Below are positions 1-9,052 of a stretch of 64,000 bases of DNA, in pieces; positions within the stretch are counted from its first letter, which is position 1, and every line of letters starts with the position of its first letter. The stretch comes from DALYLB01 sp964468345 (lineage in GTDB: Bacteria; Acidobacteriota; Blastocatellia; RBC074). The position numbers and the translations under genes were made by a program. The stretch spans positions 1-64,000 of the forward strand of contig CAYXVZ010000035.1 of assembly GCA_964468345.1 (NCBI GenBank), written 5' to 3'. The notes under the pieces were generated by a model that saw nothing but the letters and a program-made list of their open reading frames with translations, searched no databases and had not been told where the DNA came from.

Positions 1-400
1 GCCCCTCGCCCCTCGCCCCTCGCCACTCAACGCCCAGAAAATACAATCGCACCTCTCGGCGCGGCGGAGTAACGCTCTATCGCTGATTGAAATCCTTTTG
101 TTCTTGGCTATTGAATGAAGGGAGAAGTAATGAGAGTACGATACAAACGAAACTCAAATGATTTTTATATGTTTCGTTATTTTCGTTTGTTTCGTACTCT
201 CTCTTCATTTGTTGGGTTGCGGCTTCGCTGCTACGTTCGCTTCGTTTCTTCGTGGTGAAGATATTCCTGTGACTTCCAGGCCGCTGTCCGGAAGACCAAA
301 AAAAAACGAAAATAATACATCAGGTAGCTACGCTGAGGTAGCTTCGGTACCTTCGTTTATTTCGCGTTTTCAGGTCCGAAAATAAAATCCGGGAAAATGT
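1..400. repeat. Intergenic start of window with palindromic element (family B)
   Basis: No gene is supported here. Positions 1-24 are a short tandem of CGCCCCT-like units. At 132-153 and 171-201 lie the two arms of a hairpin (GAGAGTACGATACAAACG against CGTTTGTTTCGTACTCTC). It is followed by GTTGCGGCTTCGCTGCT and a fragment reading CTTCGTTTCTTCGTGGT. The same modules recur near 12.8, 19.9, 22.8 and 30.7 kb, so this is a copy of an interspersed palindromic element. Small ORFs that cross it are chance readings of the repeat. Confidence 0.7.
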
Positions 401-772
401 TCAGGCATTTTCTGCTTTCGCGGTTTCCGGTGGAGCAGGTTTCACCGCGGTCTTGGCTTTTTTCGCGGGAGCCTTTTTGGCGGGCTTGGCCTTTTTGGCT
501 GCGGTTTTGGCTTTCAAAGCTTTTGCTTTTTCAGCTCGCACGCGGGCCCAGCGGGCTTTGGCCGCGGCTTTTAGCTTGGCCTTGGTCGCGGCGGAAAATT
601 TCCGGCGCTTCCGGGGAAGCAGAGATTCAATGGCAGAGGCATTTCCCGCCGTTCTCTCGACCAGCCCCGACAGTTGCTCACGCTGTAATTCGAGCTTCGC
701 GATTTGTTCGTCGATTCCTTCTACCGCCTGTTGTAATAAGTCGGCAATATCATTTTTCAGGTTAGTTGGCAT
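401..772 (-). CDS. Lysine/alanine-rich histone-like basic protein
   Basis: This is a 123-residue protein with an acidic, probably helical N-terminal half (residues 1-45, rich in leucine, glutamate and glutamine). A very basic tail starts near residue 53 (RKRRKFS) and consists of AKAKA/KKAK repeats. The tail resembles histone H1-like nucleoid proteins, and the segment AKLKAAAKARWARVRA resembles short motifs seen in many bacterial DNA-associated proteins. The likely role is non-specific DNA binding or nucleoid organisation, with the N-terminal half for dimerisation; this is inference from composition. The start is supported by CAGGAG a few bases upstream of ATG at 772. It stands alone on the minus strand, with 607 bp of non-coding DNA upstream. 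Confidence 0.7.
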   Translation of the reverse strand: MPTNLKNDIADLLQQAVEGIDEQIAKLELQREQLSGLVERTAGNASAIESLLPRKRRKFSAATKAKLKAAAKARWARVRAEKAKALKAKTAAKKAKPAKKAPAKKAKTAVKPAPPETAKAENA

Positions 773-1379
773 GAATGGATGCTCCTGTTGTTCAAATTGA
801 TTTTGGCTTCAGAGAGTAACTCTATCATGAAAAATGGCAGCGGCTGAAAAGCCCAAAAGATATCTAGTCCAGATATTTTGTTTCTTCCATAACTTTTATA
901 TTAAATCAGAGTCGGAAATATTGGCACAAGAGCTGAAGAAATCAAAAAGGAAAAGGCAAAAATCAAAAGGCAAAAAGCGAGAGGTAATACTTCGGCCTTT
1001 TGATATCTCGGGCGGGATTCACAACACTCGCTAATGAAGTTTGTATGATTATCAAGCAGTGCAAAGCAAAAAGTTCGCAGCAAATCGGGTAAGAAATTCC
1101 GACTGGGGGCGGCGGGCGTTTTTGATGAGAACGCTGATGACAACAAAACCCGCATGGATATTGACTTTCCTGCGATTTCCCCCGAATCCCTGTCTCTGGC
1201 ATTGGCATTGCTATAGGGAGGGTGGGGCAACGAGATACCAGGTGGCAAGTTCCACTGACGGTGTCGGGCAGTTATCAGGGTGAGGAAGATAACTGTCAAT
1301 GATCAGGCGCTGCAGATCTCCCACGACTGCAGCGCCTTCTTTTTTTCTTCCGCCAGACCTTCCCTTCTTCAATTTCTTC
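773..1379. repeat. Intergenic region with AATCAAAAGGCAAAAG palindrome
   Basis: No convincing gene was found in these 607 bases. An element begins near 902 (TAAATCAG, the same left end as the family A elements) and contains imperfect repeats of AATCAAAAGGCAAAAAG (936-982), answered by GGCCTTTTGATATC (1000-1013). The same AAAAGGCAAAAG hairpin recurs at 20003-20077 and 49002-49069. A plus-strand terminator-like hairpin sits at 1305-1347. Confidence 0.6.
1305..1347 (+). terminator. Hairpin plus T-run, plus-strand orientation
   Basis: The arms AGGCGCTGCAG (1305-1315) and CTGCAGCGCCT (1327-1337) are perfectly complementary with an 11-base loop. They are followed by TCTTTTTTTC. This is the form of an intrinsic terminator for plus-strand transcription, yet the flanking genes are on the minus strand. 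It could instead act as a 3' hairpin for the acyltransferase transcript, which ends at 1380. Confidence 0.5.
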
Positions 1380-1982
1380 TCAGGATTTCACAGACAGCGT
1401 CGCGTCTCCGAATTGATCGGGATATTTTCCGGCGATATCGGCATAGAACCTTCGAATGATTTTCATATCGGCCTCGATATCTCCGGTGGGGATCAGCGTC
1501 GGGCCGAAGCCGGCGGCTTTGCGTCGATAGTCGAGAAACCCCAGCGCGATCGGCACGCCGGCGCCCAGCGCGATGTAATAAAACCCGGTCTTCCACGTGC
1601 GAACCTTTTTTCGGGTCCCTTCGGGCGGGACGGCCAGCACCAGGCGCTCATTCTGCGTGAACTGTTCAATGGATTGGGCCACCACATCATGCGCGCCGCC
1701 GCGGTGGATCGGAATGCCGCCCAGCCATCGCATCAGGGCGCCAAAGGGCCATCGAAACAACGTATGCTTTCCCATCCAATACAGCTTCTTCCGATAAATG
1801 AACACGGCCGCCATCATTAGCGGAAAATCCCAGTTCGAAGTGTGAGGGGCGGCGATCATGACGAATTTGGGATCGCGAGGAAATTCGCCGTCGATCCGCC
1901 AGCCAGAGAGCTTCATCCCCCACTGAGAGAGCCGGCCGAAAATCCAGCGAATGACGGGCGTATCGAAGACGGTGTATCGCAT
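1380..1982 (-). CDS. Lysophospholipid/1-acylglycerol-3-phosphate acyltransferase-like protein
   Basis: This 200-residue protein carries the two signature motifs of the PlsC/LPLAT acyltransferase family. They are HTSNWD at 47-52 (the catalytic HX4D box) and PEGTR at 120-124 (glycerophosphate binding), with the GGIPIHRGG segment at 88-96 between them. Members transfer an acyl chain from acyl-ACP or acyl-CoA to a lysophospholipid or a related acceptor at the cytoplasmic membrane. The length and the absence of clear multiple membrane segments match the small LPLAT subgroup, whose exact acceptor cannot be read from sequence. No strong ribosome-binding site is visible before the ATG at 1982. It stands alone between two intergenic regions. 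Confidence 0.82.
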   Translation of the reverse strand: MRYTVFDTPVIRWIFGRLSQWGMKLSGWRIDGEFPRDPKFVMIAAPHTSNWDFPLMMAAVFIYRKKLYWMGKHTLFRWPFGALMRWLGGIPIHRGGAHDVVAQSIEQFTQNERLVLAVPPEGTRKKVRTWKTGFYYIALGAGVPIALGFLDYRRKAAGFGPTLIPTGDIEADMKIIRRFYADIAGKYPDQFGDATLSVKS

Positions 1983-2250
1983 ATTTGTTTTTTAGGAATG
2001 ACGGTCTTCACGAGCGGGATGAATCCAATCATACCGAATCGCGACAAACAGGAAGGCTTTTATCACGAAATAACGAAGAAGGCGAAGAAAAGCAGCGCGA
2101 GAAAATGGACAGGCATCAACCCCGGGTACGCACGCGTCCCCGCGTGCTAACTGAAGAAGCCCGCGAAGCGCTCCTCTTTCCATGCAGAAGAAGGAGCGCT
2201 TCGCGGGCTTTTATCAAATAGCACGCGGGGACGCGGGCATACCCGGGAGA

Positions 2251-5200
2251 CTAGAACTCCAGCCGCATTCCCAGCCGCATGTTAAACGGCAGGTAATATC
2301 CGCGGGTCAGGTCCACCGCCGCGATGCCCGGTTTGAGAAAGTCCGGGTTCACCTGTCCCGCGGTGCTTTCGCGGAACATATCGGGCAGGCGGAGTTTCTG
2401 GTTGTTCGTCACATTGAAAAAGTCGGTGACGAAGATAACCCGCATTCGCTCGGTCACGGCCCATTTGTAATCGGCGTGCAGATCGAGTTTCGCGAAGAAT
2501 GGCGTGCGGCCCAGCTTGCCGCGGCCGCCGACCGGAATCTCGCCCGCATTGGCGTACACCGGATGCGCGAGGTATTCGCTGACCGGAATGCCCGATTCCA
2601 TATGCACGCCCGCGCCGAGATTGAGGCCCCGCAGGCGGCGGCCGAAGCTCTGGTCGCCGAAGGCATAGCTGCCGTAGATGTTCGCGATGTGGCGTCGATC
2701 CGTATTGAGCGGGCCGACGGCAAACTGATCGCCGAGCAGATTGAATTCGCCCGCCGTGAAATCGAACAATGAACTGATCGCCGGGTCGGTCTGGCCGTTG
2801 TCATTTCGGAAATGGCCTTCGAAATTGCCCGTCAGCTTGGCGATGCGCCAGTTCGTGAGCATCTGCCAGCCTTTCGAAAACCGCTTGTTCAATTCGATCT
2901 CGACCGCGCGGTACTTGCGGACCGGATCGGGAAAACCGTCCGGCACGCCATCGGCGCCGGCATCGCCCGCGGGCGCGCCATTCGCGCCGAGCGCCTTATA
3001 GCAAACGCCGAGATCGACATTCACATAGTGCGGATCGCAGGTGGCCGGCACATTCGTCGGATTGCCGTTCGCATCGAGAATCGGCGTGAATTTCACGCTG
3101 ATCGGATTGACGGCCGCATCCAGTTTCGAGGTCACGTTGCCGATGAAATAGGTCTGGCCGAAAAAGTCCGCGCTTTCCGGCGCAACCACCGCGGCGTCTT
3201 CCACAATGCGTTTGACGCGACGGTCGAGATAACGCACCGACAGCGTCCAGTTGCCGGGCAACTGCTGCTCGAAGCCGATCACGTGTTCATCGGAATAGCC
3301 GAGTTTCGTCCCCGGCAGAATCGGACTTTCCGGATTCGACAACGAAACCGACAACGTGGAGCCCGTGCCGCCCGGCGCGCCCGTCAACAAGTGCGCCGCA
3401 TCGAGCACCGGCGTGACCGTGCCGAGCGAGTTGATCTTGACGCGACGCACGCCGTTCACGATTTCATAATCGGGTGCATAGCGTCCGTTGCGAAAATCGG
3501 TTTCCGCCGACAGCGAACGCTCGGCCAGATTGAGCGGAATGAATTCGAAAAAGCGGCCGAAGTTGTAATAGACCTTCGTCAGGCCCTTGCCGAACGGATC
3601 GACCGTCGCGCCCAGTCGCGGCGCCCACGCGCCCGTGAAACTGTATGCAACGCGATTGCCGTCCGCGCCGGGGTTGCCGATCAATCGCTCCTGCTCATGC
3701 CGCAGGCCCGCCAGGCCCGTGATGAAGCGGTTGATGCGCCATGTGTCCTGAACATAGCCGGCGTGGTAATACGAGTTCGTATCGAAGGAGGTGTTGCCGT
3801 ACTCGCCGCGCGTGTGCCGCAGATAGACCGGAATCGTTCGCGTCCCGCCGCCTCCCGTCGGAACCGTCATTAACGGACAGAGCGTGCAACTCGCCCCGGC
3901 TTCGAACAGATCCCAGACCGCATTCACCTGCTTGCCGATCGCGGCCGCGGCTGCGCCTGACAAATTGGTCACGGGAATGCCCGCGATATTCGTCGCCGGG
4001 ACGGTGTATTTCGGACCGCTTCGATCGCGGCGGCCTTCATAAAAGGACCGTTGAAACTGATAACCGAGGCCGAAGGTGTGCTGCCCCAAAAAGCTCACCT
4101 GCTTCGTCGTATCGCCCGTCGCGCGATAGGTATTGCTCGTTGTCGGTTCGAAAAAGCCGTACCCCACGGCAAAGAAATTGCCGCGTTGCGGCTGGGTGCG
4201 GTCGATAATCTGGTTGTAGTCGGAAAAGCCCGTTTCGTTGAAGGAATTGTGCCCGAGGCTGAACGATGCCGTCGCCGTCCACGTCGGGCTGAGCGTGCCG
4301 TTGTAACGCGTCGAGATGTTGCGCGTTCCGAAATCCAGCGTGTTCAGCGCGGTCAGGTTATCGATGTTGAGCGTTGCGAACGGCGCCGTATTCGTTTTGG
4401 TCGGATCGCCGAAAATCGAGAAAGCGATCTGATGGTTCGGATTGATATTCGTATCGAGCTTCACGGCGTAGTTCAGCGTGCGATAGCGTCGCGATGTTTC
4501 GCCGAGCAGTTGATCGAGCCCCGAGCCGGCCGCGCCGCGCACGATTTCGCGCCGCACCGTCGGATTGAACGAGCCGAAGAAGAACATCTTGTCGCGCAAC
4601 CCCAGCACCGGCCCGCCGAGATCGAACCCCGCATCGTAATTCTCTTCCTGCAGCAAACGGCCGAATTTATTGGTCCGCGTATCGTCCGGCTGCAGCCGCT
4701 TTGCCTCGAAGGCCTGCGGCCGCGCATAACCATATAACGCGCCATGAAATTCCTTGCCGCCCGATTGCGTGATGATATTAATGATGCCGCCCTGCGATTG
4801 GCCATATTGCGGCTCGAATCCGCCGGTCTTGACCTGCACTTCCTTGATGAACGACGTGTTGATGCCCACGCCGATCGTGCCGAAGTTTCGAGAGAACACG
4901 CCGAGGCCGCCGAAGGCTGAGTCGGTGATGTTCACGCCGTCCGCAACATACAGGTTATCGAGCGCGGAGCCGCCCGAGATCGAGGGATTCGCAATGCCGC
5001 CCTTGCCGCTGTCCGCCACGCCCGGCGCGAGATAGAACAGGCTGGTCACGCTGCGCTGCACGGGGATGTTGACGAAAAGCTGATCGTTCAGATTCTGCCC
5101 GACCGCCGTGCTTGCCGTATCGACGGTCGCGGCGCCCGAGGAGATTTCAACGACCTCATTGATGTTGCCGGTTTCCAGCGTCAGCCTCAGGCCTGTCGTT

Positions 5201-5511
5201 TTTCCGACATAGACCTCGATGGCGGTCGCCGAAGCGATTTTAAAGCCCGTCAGTTCGGCCTTCACCGTATAGGTGCCGGGCACGAGATTGGGCACGTCGA
5301 AATCGCCGTCGGCATTGGTCAACACCGTGCGATCGCCCGTCTGCCCTGTGACGGTGACTCTGGCATTCGCAACGACCGCGCCCGTCGCATCGACGACGCG
5401 GCCATTGATGGCTCCCTTGGTGACGAGATCTTGCGCTGTTCCGATGAGTGCGAGCACCAGACAGCAGACCAGCGAGCAGAAGAATCGAGGTAGACTTCCT
5501 CCAAATTTCAT
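2251..5511 (-). CDS. TonB-dependent receptor, Oar-like, with N-terminal carboxypeptidase regulatory-like domain
   Basis: A 1086-residue outer-membrane protein. The ATG at 5511 is preceded by an AGGAGGG ribosome-binding site, which decides this start over an upstream in-frame ATG. A hydrophobic signal peptide (residues about 10-27) is followed by a beta-sandwich carboxypeptidase-regulatory-like domain (GRVVDATGAVVANARVTV, about 35-120). Next comes the plug (SISGGSALDNLYVADGVNITD; EVQVKTGGFEPQYGQSQGGI) and a long barrel rich in aromatic and Asn/Asp residues. The C-terminus ends LGMRLEF, a typical final strand with a terminal phenylalanine. Such receptors import ligands with TonB-ExbBD energy. 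In Acidobacteriota they are numerous and the substrate is rarely known; carbohydrate- or peptide-like ligands are suspected. No partner gene is adjacent; the radical SAM gene is 650 bp upstream. Confidence 0.9.
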   Translation of the reverse strand: MKFGGSLPRFFCSLVCCLVLALIGTAQDLVTKGAINGRVVDATGAVVANARVTVTGQTGDRTVLTNADGDFDVPNLVPGTYTVKAELTGFKIASATAIEVYVGKTTGLRLTLETGNINEVVEISSGAATVDTASTAVGQNLNDQLFVNIPVQRSVTSLFYLAPGVADSGKGGIANPSISGGSALDNLYVADGVNITDSAFGGLGVFSRNFGTIGVGINTSFIKEVQVKTGGFEPQYGQSQGGIINIITQSGGKEFHGALYGYARPQAFEAKRLQPDDTRTNKFGRLLQEENYDAGFDLGGPVLGLRDKMFFFGSFNPTVRREIVRGAAGSGLDQLLGETSRRYRTLNYAVKLDTNINPNHQIAFSIFGDPTKTNTAPFATLNIDNLTALNTLDFGTRNISTRYNGTLSPTWTATASFSLGHNSFNETGFSDYNQIIDRTQPQRGNFFAVGYGFFEPTTSNTYRATGDTTKQVSFLGQHTFGLGYQFQRSFYEGRRDRSGPKYTVPATNIAGIPVTNLSGAAAAAIGKQVNAVWDLFEAGASCTLCPLMTVPTGGGGTRTIPVYLRHTRGEYGNTSFDTNSYYHAGYVQDTWRINRFITGLAGLRHEQERLIGNPGADGNRVAYSFTGAWAPRLGATVDPFGKGLTKVYYNFGRFFEFIPLNLAERSLSAETDFRNGRYAPDYEIVNGVRRVKINSLGTVTPVLDAAHLLTGAPGGTGSTLSVSLSNPESPILPGTKLGYSDEHVIGFEQQLPGNWTLSVRYLDRRVKRIVEDAAVVAPESADFFGQTYFIGNVTSKLDAAVNPISVKFTPILDANGNPTNVPATCDPHYVNVDLGVCYKALGANGAPAGDAGADGVPDGFPDPVRKYRAVEIELNKRFSKGWQMLTNWRIAKLTGNFEGHFRNDNGQTDPAISSLFDFTAGEFNLLGDQFAVGPLNTDRRHIANIYGSYAFGDQSFGRRLRGLNLGAGVHMESGIPVSEYLAHPVYANAGEIPVGGRGKLGRTPFFAKLDLHADYKWAVTERMRVIFVTDFFNVTNNQKLRLPDMFRESTAGQVNPDFLKPGIAAVDLTRGYYLPFNMRLGMRLEF

Positions 5512-6163
5512 AAACCCTCCTGGTTTTTCGGGATTGAAGTAATGTTGCGTCGTGGTTGATGCAGCTTCTGCATGAAGCAGAAACGGACAGCAAAGAGAGA
5601 CGCAACGACAGTCCTGCATCAATCCTCGTGGAAGGGAATCTACATTTTCAGCAGCCTCTGCCTGCTCCTTCTCTGTCTTTCAATCTTCCGATGGCTGCGT
5701 GGATCTCATGCCGGGCTGAGATGTTTTTCGTTAAGTGCATTCCACGAGGATTGACAGGAATTGCGCCCTTGTAAAACGCAATTCCCAGACCATCCTTCCC
5801 GCGCGCACCAAGGCGGCAAATGCACATCTGCCGCGGAGATTCCGTTGCCTTTTTCGCTTCACTCCCGTGAATGCAAGGCGCAACATCAAATGGAATATTC
5901 AAGAAAGTGAAGAACCGCCGGCGTTATTCAGTAATTTGTATTGGAAGCAACTGAGGATTCGCTATGCCTATCGTTGTGATCGCGCCGTCCGATTCCGGGC
6001 CCGCGTGGGCGCAATTGATTGTTCACTCCGCAGGCGCTTCCCTGCCTATATAAAGAAAAGGACGAAACGACCGAAAAAGCGATCTTTCGGTCGTTTCGTC
6101 CTTCCTTTTTCCGAAGAGGCACTTCCCTGCCCTGCTCCGAGCGCCGGTTTCAATTCATCGGGC
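5512..6163. promoter_or_regulatory. Upstream region of TonB receptor; contains long hairpin
   Basis: No gene is supported in these 652 bases. The strong ribosome-binding site for the receptor is at its right-hand start. Near 6058-6113 a long hairpin (AAAGGACGAAACGACCGAAA against TTTCGGTCGTTTCGTCCTT, arms of about 20 bp) lies between the receptor and the radical SAM gene and could end the radical SAM transcript. Two CTTCCCTGCC words (6038-6047 and 6122-6134) belong to the polar KOPS-like series described separately. Confidence 0.6.
6058..6113. terminator. Long bidirectional hairpin downstream of radical SAM gene
   Basis: Two arms of roughly 20 bp (GACGAAACGACCGAAA near 6063 and its complement near 6090) are separated by about 8 bases. 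Poly-T follows on the plus strand (CCTTTTTCC). Its position just past the stop of the 6164-7210 gene fits transcription termination. It could equally be one of the interspersed palindromes. Confidence 0.5.
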
Positions 6164-7210
6164 TCAGACAGCCTCACCCATGTTTTGCTTATTCTCCGGG
6201 CGCGACGATTCGATCTGAACCGGTTTGCGGTCCAGAATTCCAGACACGGCCCTGCCGATTCGGTCCGAAGCAAAGTAAATCGACTTTACGGGCAATACGC
6301 CGAACAATTGATAATCCCCGACGGCCTTCAATCCGGCCGAGGCGAGACAGCCGCATTGCGAACAGTCCGGATTGCCGCCGAATTGACAGGGCGTGATGCG
6401 CCCTTTTAAATCGGCCGTTACCGAATGCGTTGTGCGCGCAAAGATGCATTCGTCGGGCGATTGCGGCGGCGAAAGATATCCCCGCACCACGGAATTCGGC
6501 AATTCCAGTTTGGGGAAGCGCGAACGCAATCCCATCAAGACATCGAGCGCCGACTTGCGGTCTGCCGGCGTAAGAATCTCTTCGGCCTGTTCCCCGATTT
6601 GCGGCGTGAACAGACTGAACCAGATTTTGCGCACCTCGGGACGCGCCGACCAGAAAGAAAGAAACTCTTCGAAATAGCGGGCCCCCGCGTTATTCTTCGC
6701 AACCATCTGGCGCGTGATCGTGCTGTGCACGATGATCGTGTGGCCCTTGATGTTCTGCAGAATCTTTTCATAGGTCGCGGGCGCGCGGCGCACGTCATGA
6801 TCCGGCTGCAGACCATCGATCGAAACCGCCAGATGCAGCGATTCGATGCCGGCCCAGGCTTCCGGAATCGGCCGAACAGCGCTTGTGACCAACTGCACCT
6901 CGATGCCCATCTTATCCAACTGGGGCAATAAAACATCCAGTTCACGAAAACGAACGAGCGGCTCGCCGCCCACAATCGACAGGTGAATCGGCCGGTGCTT
7001 TCGCACCAGGGCGAGCACGCCATCGATCAACTCCTGCCCCTTGTAATCCGCCAGCGTCCGCAGCGGCCCGCGATCGCCAAGATGCTCCGGTTGATAGGCA
7101 TAACACCCCGGACAACGAAGCGGGCATTCCCTCGTGATTTCGATTGAAAGCATCGGCGCACGGCCACGGAGAATGAGTCCCCAGCCGCGAAAAATGTCCT
7201 GTTTTTTCAT
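6164..7210 (-). CDS. Radical SAM protein with C-terminal cysteine cluster
   Basis: The 348-residue protein has the radical SAM signature CPLRCPGC at 29-36 (Cys29, Cys33, Cys36). These bind a [4Fe-4S] cluster that cleaves S-adenosylmethionine to a 5'-deoxyadenosyl radical. GGEP follows (SIVGGEPLVRF), the usual SAM-amine contact. The C-terminal part contains DECIFARTTHS and CQFGGNPDCSQCGCLA, resembling a SPASM/auxiliary cluster region. This would suggest peptide or small-molecule maturation, but the substrate is unknown and no obvious precursor peptide was found nearby. Expression is helped by an AAGGAAG ribosome-binding site before ATG 7210. A small inverted repeat (CGACGTAG at 7225-7232, CTACGTCG at 7253-7260) lies in its leader. 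It is divergent from the ATPase gene to the right. Confidence 0.8.
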   Translation of the reverse strand: MKKQDIFRGWGLILRGRAPMLSIEITRECPLRCPGCYAYQPEHLGDRGPLRTLADYKGQELIDGVLALVRKHRPIHLSIVGGEPLVRFRELDVLLPQLDKMGIEVQLVTSAVRPIPEAWAGIESLHLAVSIDGLQPDHDVRRAPATYEKILQNIKGHTIIVHSTITRQMVAKNNAGARYFEEFLSFWSARPEVRKIWFSLFTPQIGEQAEEILTPADRKSALDVLMGLRSRFPKLELPNSVVRGYLSPPQSPDECIFARTTHSVTADLKGRITPCQFGGNPDCSQCGCLASAGLKAVGDYQLFGVLPVKSIYFASDRIGRAVSGILDRKPVQIESSRPENKQNMGEAV

Positions 7211-7675
7211 TTCTTCCTTTCGCCCGACGTAGGTTTTCCAGAGTCCGGATCGCTACGTCGCCCTCCTTTTGTTCATTTCTTTCTTATTCGAATTGCAACC
7301 CGCGCGGCGCATCAATGGCTCTGCTTGCCGCACATTCTAAGAGCTTCAACTTTTTTAAGTGTGCGTGCGAGTGTACCACACTGCTTCCCTGCCCTGTTTT
7401 GCTTGTTTTCCGGCTTCTCCCGGGCCGGTCGCATTCTTGTATTTTCTTTTTAAATAACACGTTACGCACAGCAAGTGCAAATATCGCACTCTTTGCTGGA
7501 TTTTCCCCGCACCAAGATTGACATTTAAGAAAGTCCTGGATAATAAAGTGAAGGGGGGTGCCGGCGTGCTGTGGTCGAGAATGCGGCAACCGCTTGATGC
7601 GCAGGGACGGGCTCGATTGAAAAAGAATTCGTGAATCGCGCGGGAGCAGGGACGGGCATTTCAGAATGGAAGAAC
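7211..7675. promoter_or_regulatory. Divergent intergenic region
   Basis: These 465 bases separate the radical SAM gene (minus) from the DUF4143 ATPase gene (plus) and must hold both promoters. I see the 8-bp inverted repeat 7225-7232/7253-7260 and one CTTCCCTGCCCTG word at 7384-7396. No gene or large palindromic element is visible. Confidence 0.5.
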
Positions 7676-8905
7676 ATGTATAAGCGAAACCTGGAACAAA
7701 CACTGCGATCAGCGCTGCAAGACTTCCCGGTGGTATTGATCAATGGGGCGCGGCAGACGGGAAAGACAACGCTGGTCCGCGGGATGTCGGGATATGAGTA
7801 CATCACGCTGGACGATGTGGGCGTGTTGTCATCGGCGCAGCGGGACCCGGCGGGGTTCGTGCGGCAGTTCACGCAGCCGGTGATTCTTGATGAGGTGCAG
7901 CGAGCGCCGGAAATATTTCTTCCGATCAAAAAGGCGGTGGATGAAGCGCAGAATCCCGGGATGTTCATTCTGACGGGGTCGGCGAATGTATTGACCTTGC
8001 CGAAGCTGGCGGATTCGCTGGCGGGCCGGATGGCGATCTTGACGCTGTGGCCTTTTTCGCAGGGGGAGCTGAAAGGAATTCGCGAAGACTTTATTGCCTG
8101 GGCGATGGCGGATGAATTCCGTCCGCGGCAGGCGACGCAAGCGCTGACGCGGCCAGAACTGCTCGAACGAATCGTTGCGGGCGGCTATCCGCGGGCGCTG
8201 GCGGCTTCGACCAAGGCTAATCGATCGCTCTGGTTTCAGAGCTACCTGACGGAACTGCTCGAACGGGATGTGCGCGACCTGTCGCAAGTGCGATCGCTCG
8301 CTGAGTTCCCTTCCCTGCTCCGCGTGCTGGCGGCGCGATCGAGCACGCTGCTCAACCTGGCGGAACTGTCGCGATCGACGGGATTGCAGCAGGATACGCT
8401 CAAGCGATATTACGCCCTGTTGCAGGCGCTGTTTCTCGTCGTACCGCAAAATGCATGGTCGGGCAATGTCGGGCGACGATTGATGAAGACCGCGAAGACG
8501 ACCTTGAACGATACGGGCCTGATGGCGCATCTGGCGGGAATGGAAGAAGCGCGGCTGGCGAACGATAATTTATTGCTCGGCCAGGCGCTCGAAACCTTCG
8601 TCGTGAATGAACTGCGCAAACAGCTCACGTGGAGCGAGACGCCGGCGGAACTCTTTCATTATCGCGATAACAAGGGAAACGAAACCGACATCGTCCTTGA
8701 AGACCGCGCGGGCCGGATCGTCGGCCTAGAGGTGAAGGCGACGATGACCGTGCGGCCGGATGATTTCAAGGGTCTCGAAAAACTTCGGGTGGCCGCCAAG
8801 GCGCGATTCAAACGCGGCCTGTTGATTTATACGGGCGACCGGCTGCTTCCCTTCGGCGATTATTGGGCGGTGCCCATCGAGATGCTCTGGGAAGCGAATG
8901 GATAA
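7676..8905 (+). CDS. AAA+ ATPase with DUF4143 C-terminal domain
   Basis: A 409-residue protein of the widespread AAA_14-DUF4143 family. It has Walker A GARQTGKTT at 24-32, Walker B VILDEVQ at 69-75 and sensor-like ILTGSAN just after. The C-terminal half has the DUF4143 pattern (YLTELLERDVRDLS; LNDTGLMAHLAG; ETFVVNELRKQL; FHYRDNKGNETDIVLED), which ends in a PD-(D/E)XK-like nuclease fold in known members (D...EVK near ETDIVLEDRAGRIVGLEVKA). Biological roles in the family are poorly known. They are common on mobile DNA and next to toxin-antitoxin-like genes. I chose the ATG at 7676 because conserved family sequence begins there. It converges on the replication initiator gene across a long hairpin at 8941-9020. 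Confidence 0.87.
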   Translation: MYKRNLEQTLRSALQDFPVVLINGARQTGKTTLVRGMSGYEYITLDDVGVLSSAQRDPAGFVRQFTQPVILDEVQRAPEIFLPIKKAVDEAQNPGMFILTGSANVLTLPKLADSLAGRMAILTLWPFSQGELKGIREDFIAWAMADEFRPRQATQALTRPELLERIVAGGYPRALAASTKANRSLWFQSYLTELLERDVRDLSQVRSLAEFPSLLRVLAARSSTLLNLAELSRSTGLQQDTLKRYYALLQALFLVVPQNAWSGNVGRRLMKTAKTTLNDTGLMAHLAGMEEARLANDNLLLGQALETFVVNELRKQLTWSETPAELFHYRDNKGNETDIVLEDRAGRIVGLEVKATMTVRPDDFKGLEKLRVAAKARFKRGLLIYTGDRLLPFGDYWAVPIEMLWEANG

Positions 8906-8940
8906 GTGATTTTGCCTCGGTTGTCAGAAATTTTTCCGAC

Positions 8941-9020
8941 AGCGAACAGGAAAATGAACGACAAGAAAATGGAATCAGCAGATAGCGAATAGTTTCTTGT
9001 CGTTCATTTTCCTGTCCGCT
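8941..9020. terminator. Bidirectional hairpin between convergent genes
   Basis: The arms at 8941-8968 (core ACAGGAAAATGAACGACAAG) and 8993-9020 are complementary over about 28 bp with one mismatch. The hairpin sits between the ends of the ATPase (plus) and the replication initiator (minus). Its core also appears, interrupted by another element, at 60239-60515, so it belongs to a dispersed family. Confidence 0.65.
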
Positions 9021-9052
9021 GCTACAACCTTGTTTTCGACTTCGCCTGCAGC

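Noticed and set aside
901..1299. 132-codon minus-strand open frame before the acyltransferase
   Set aside because: It crosses the AAAAGGCAAAAG repeat and has no protein-like pattern or ribosome-binding site.
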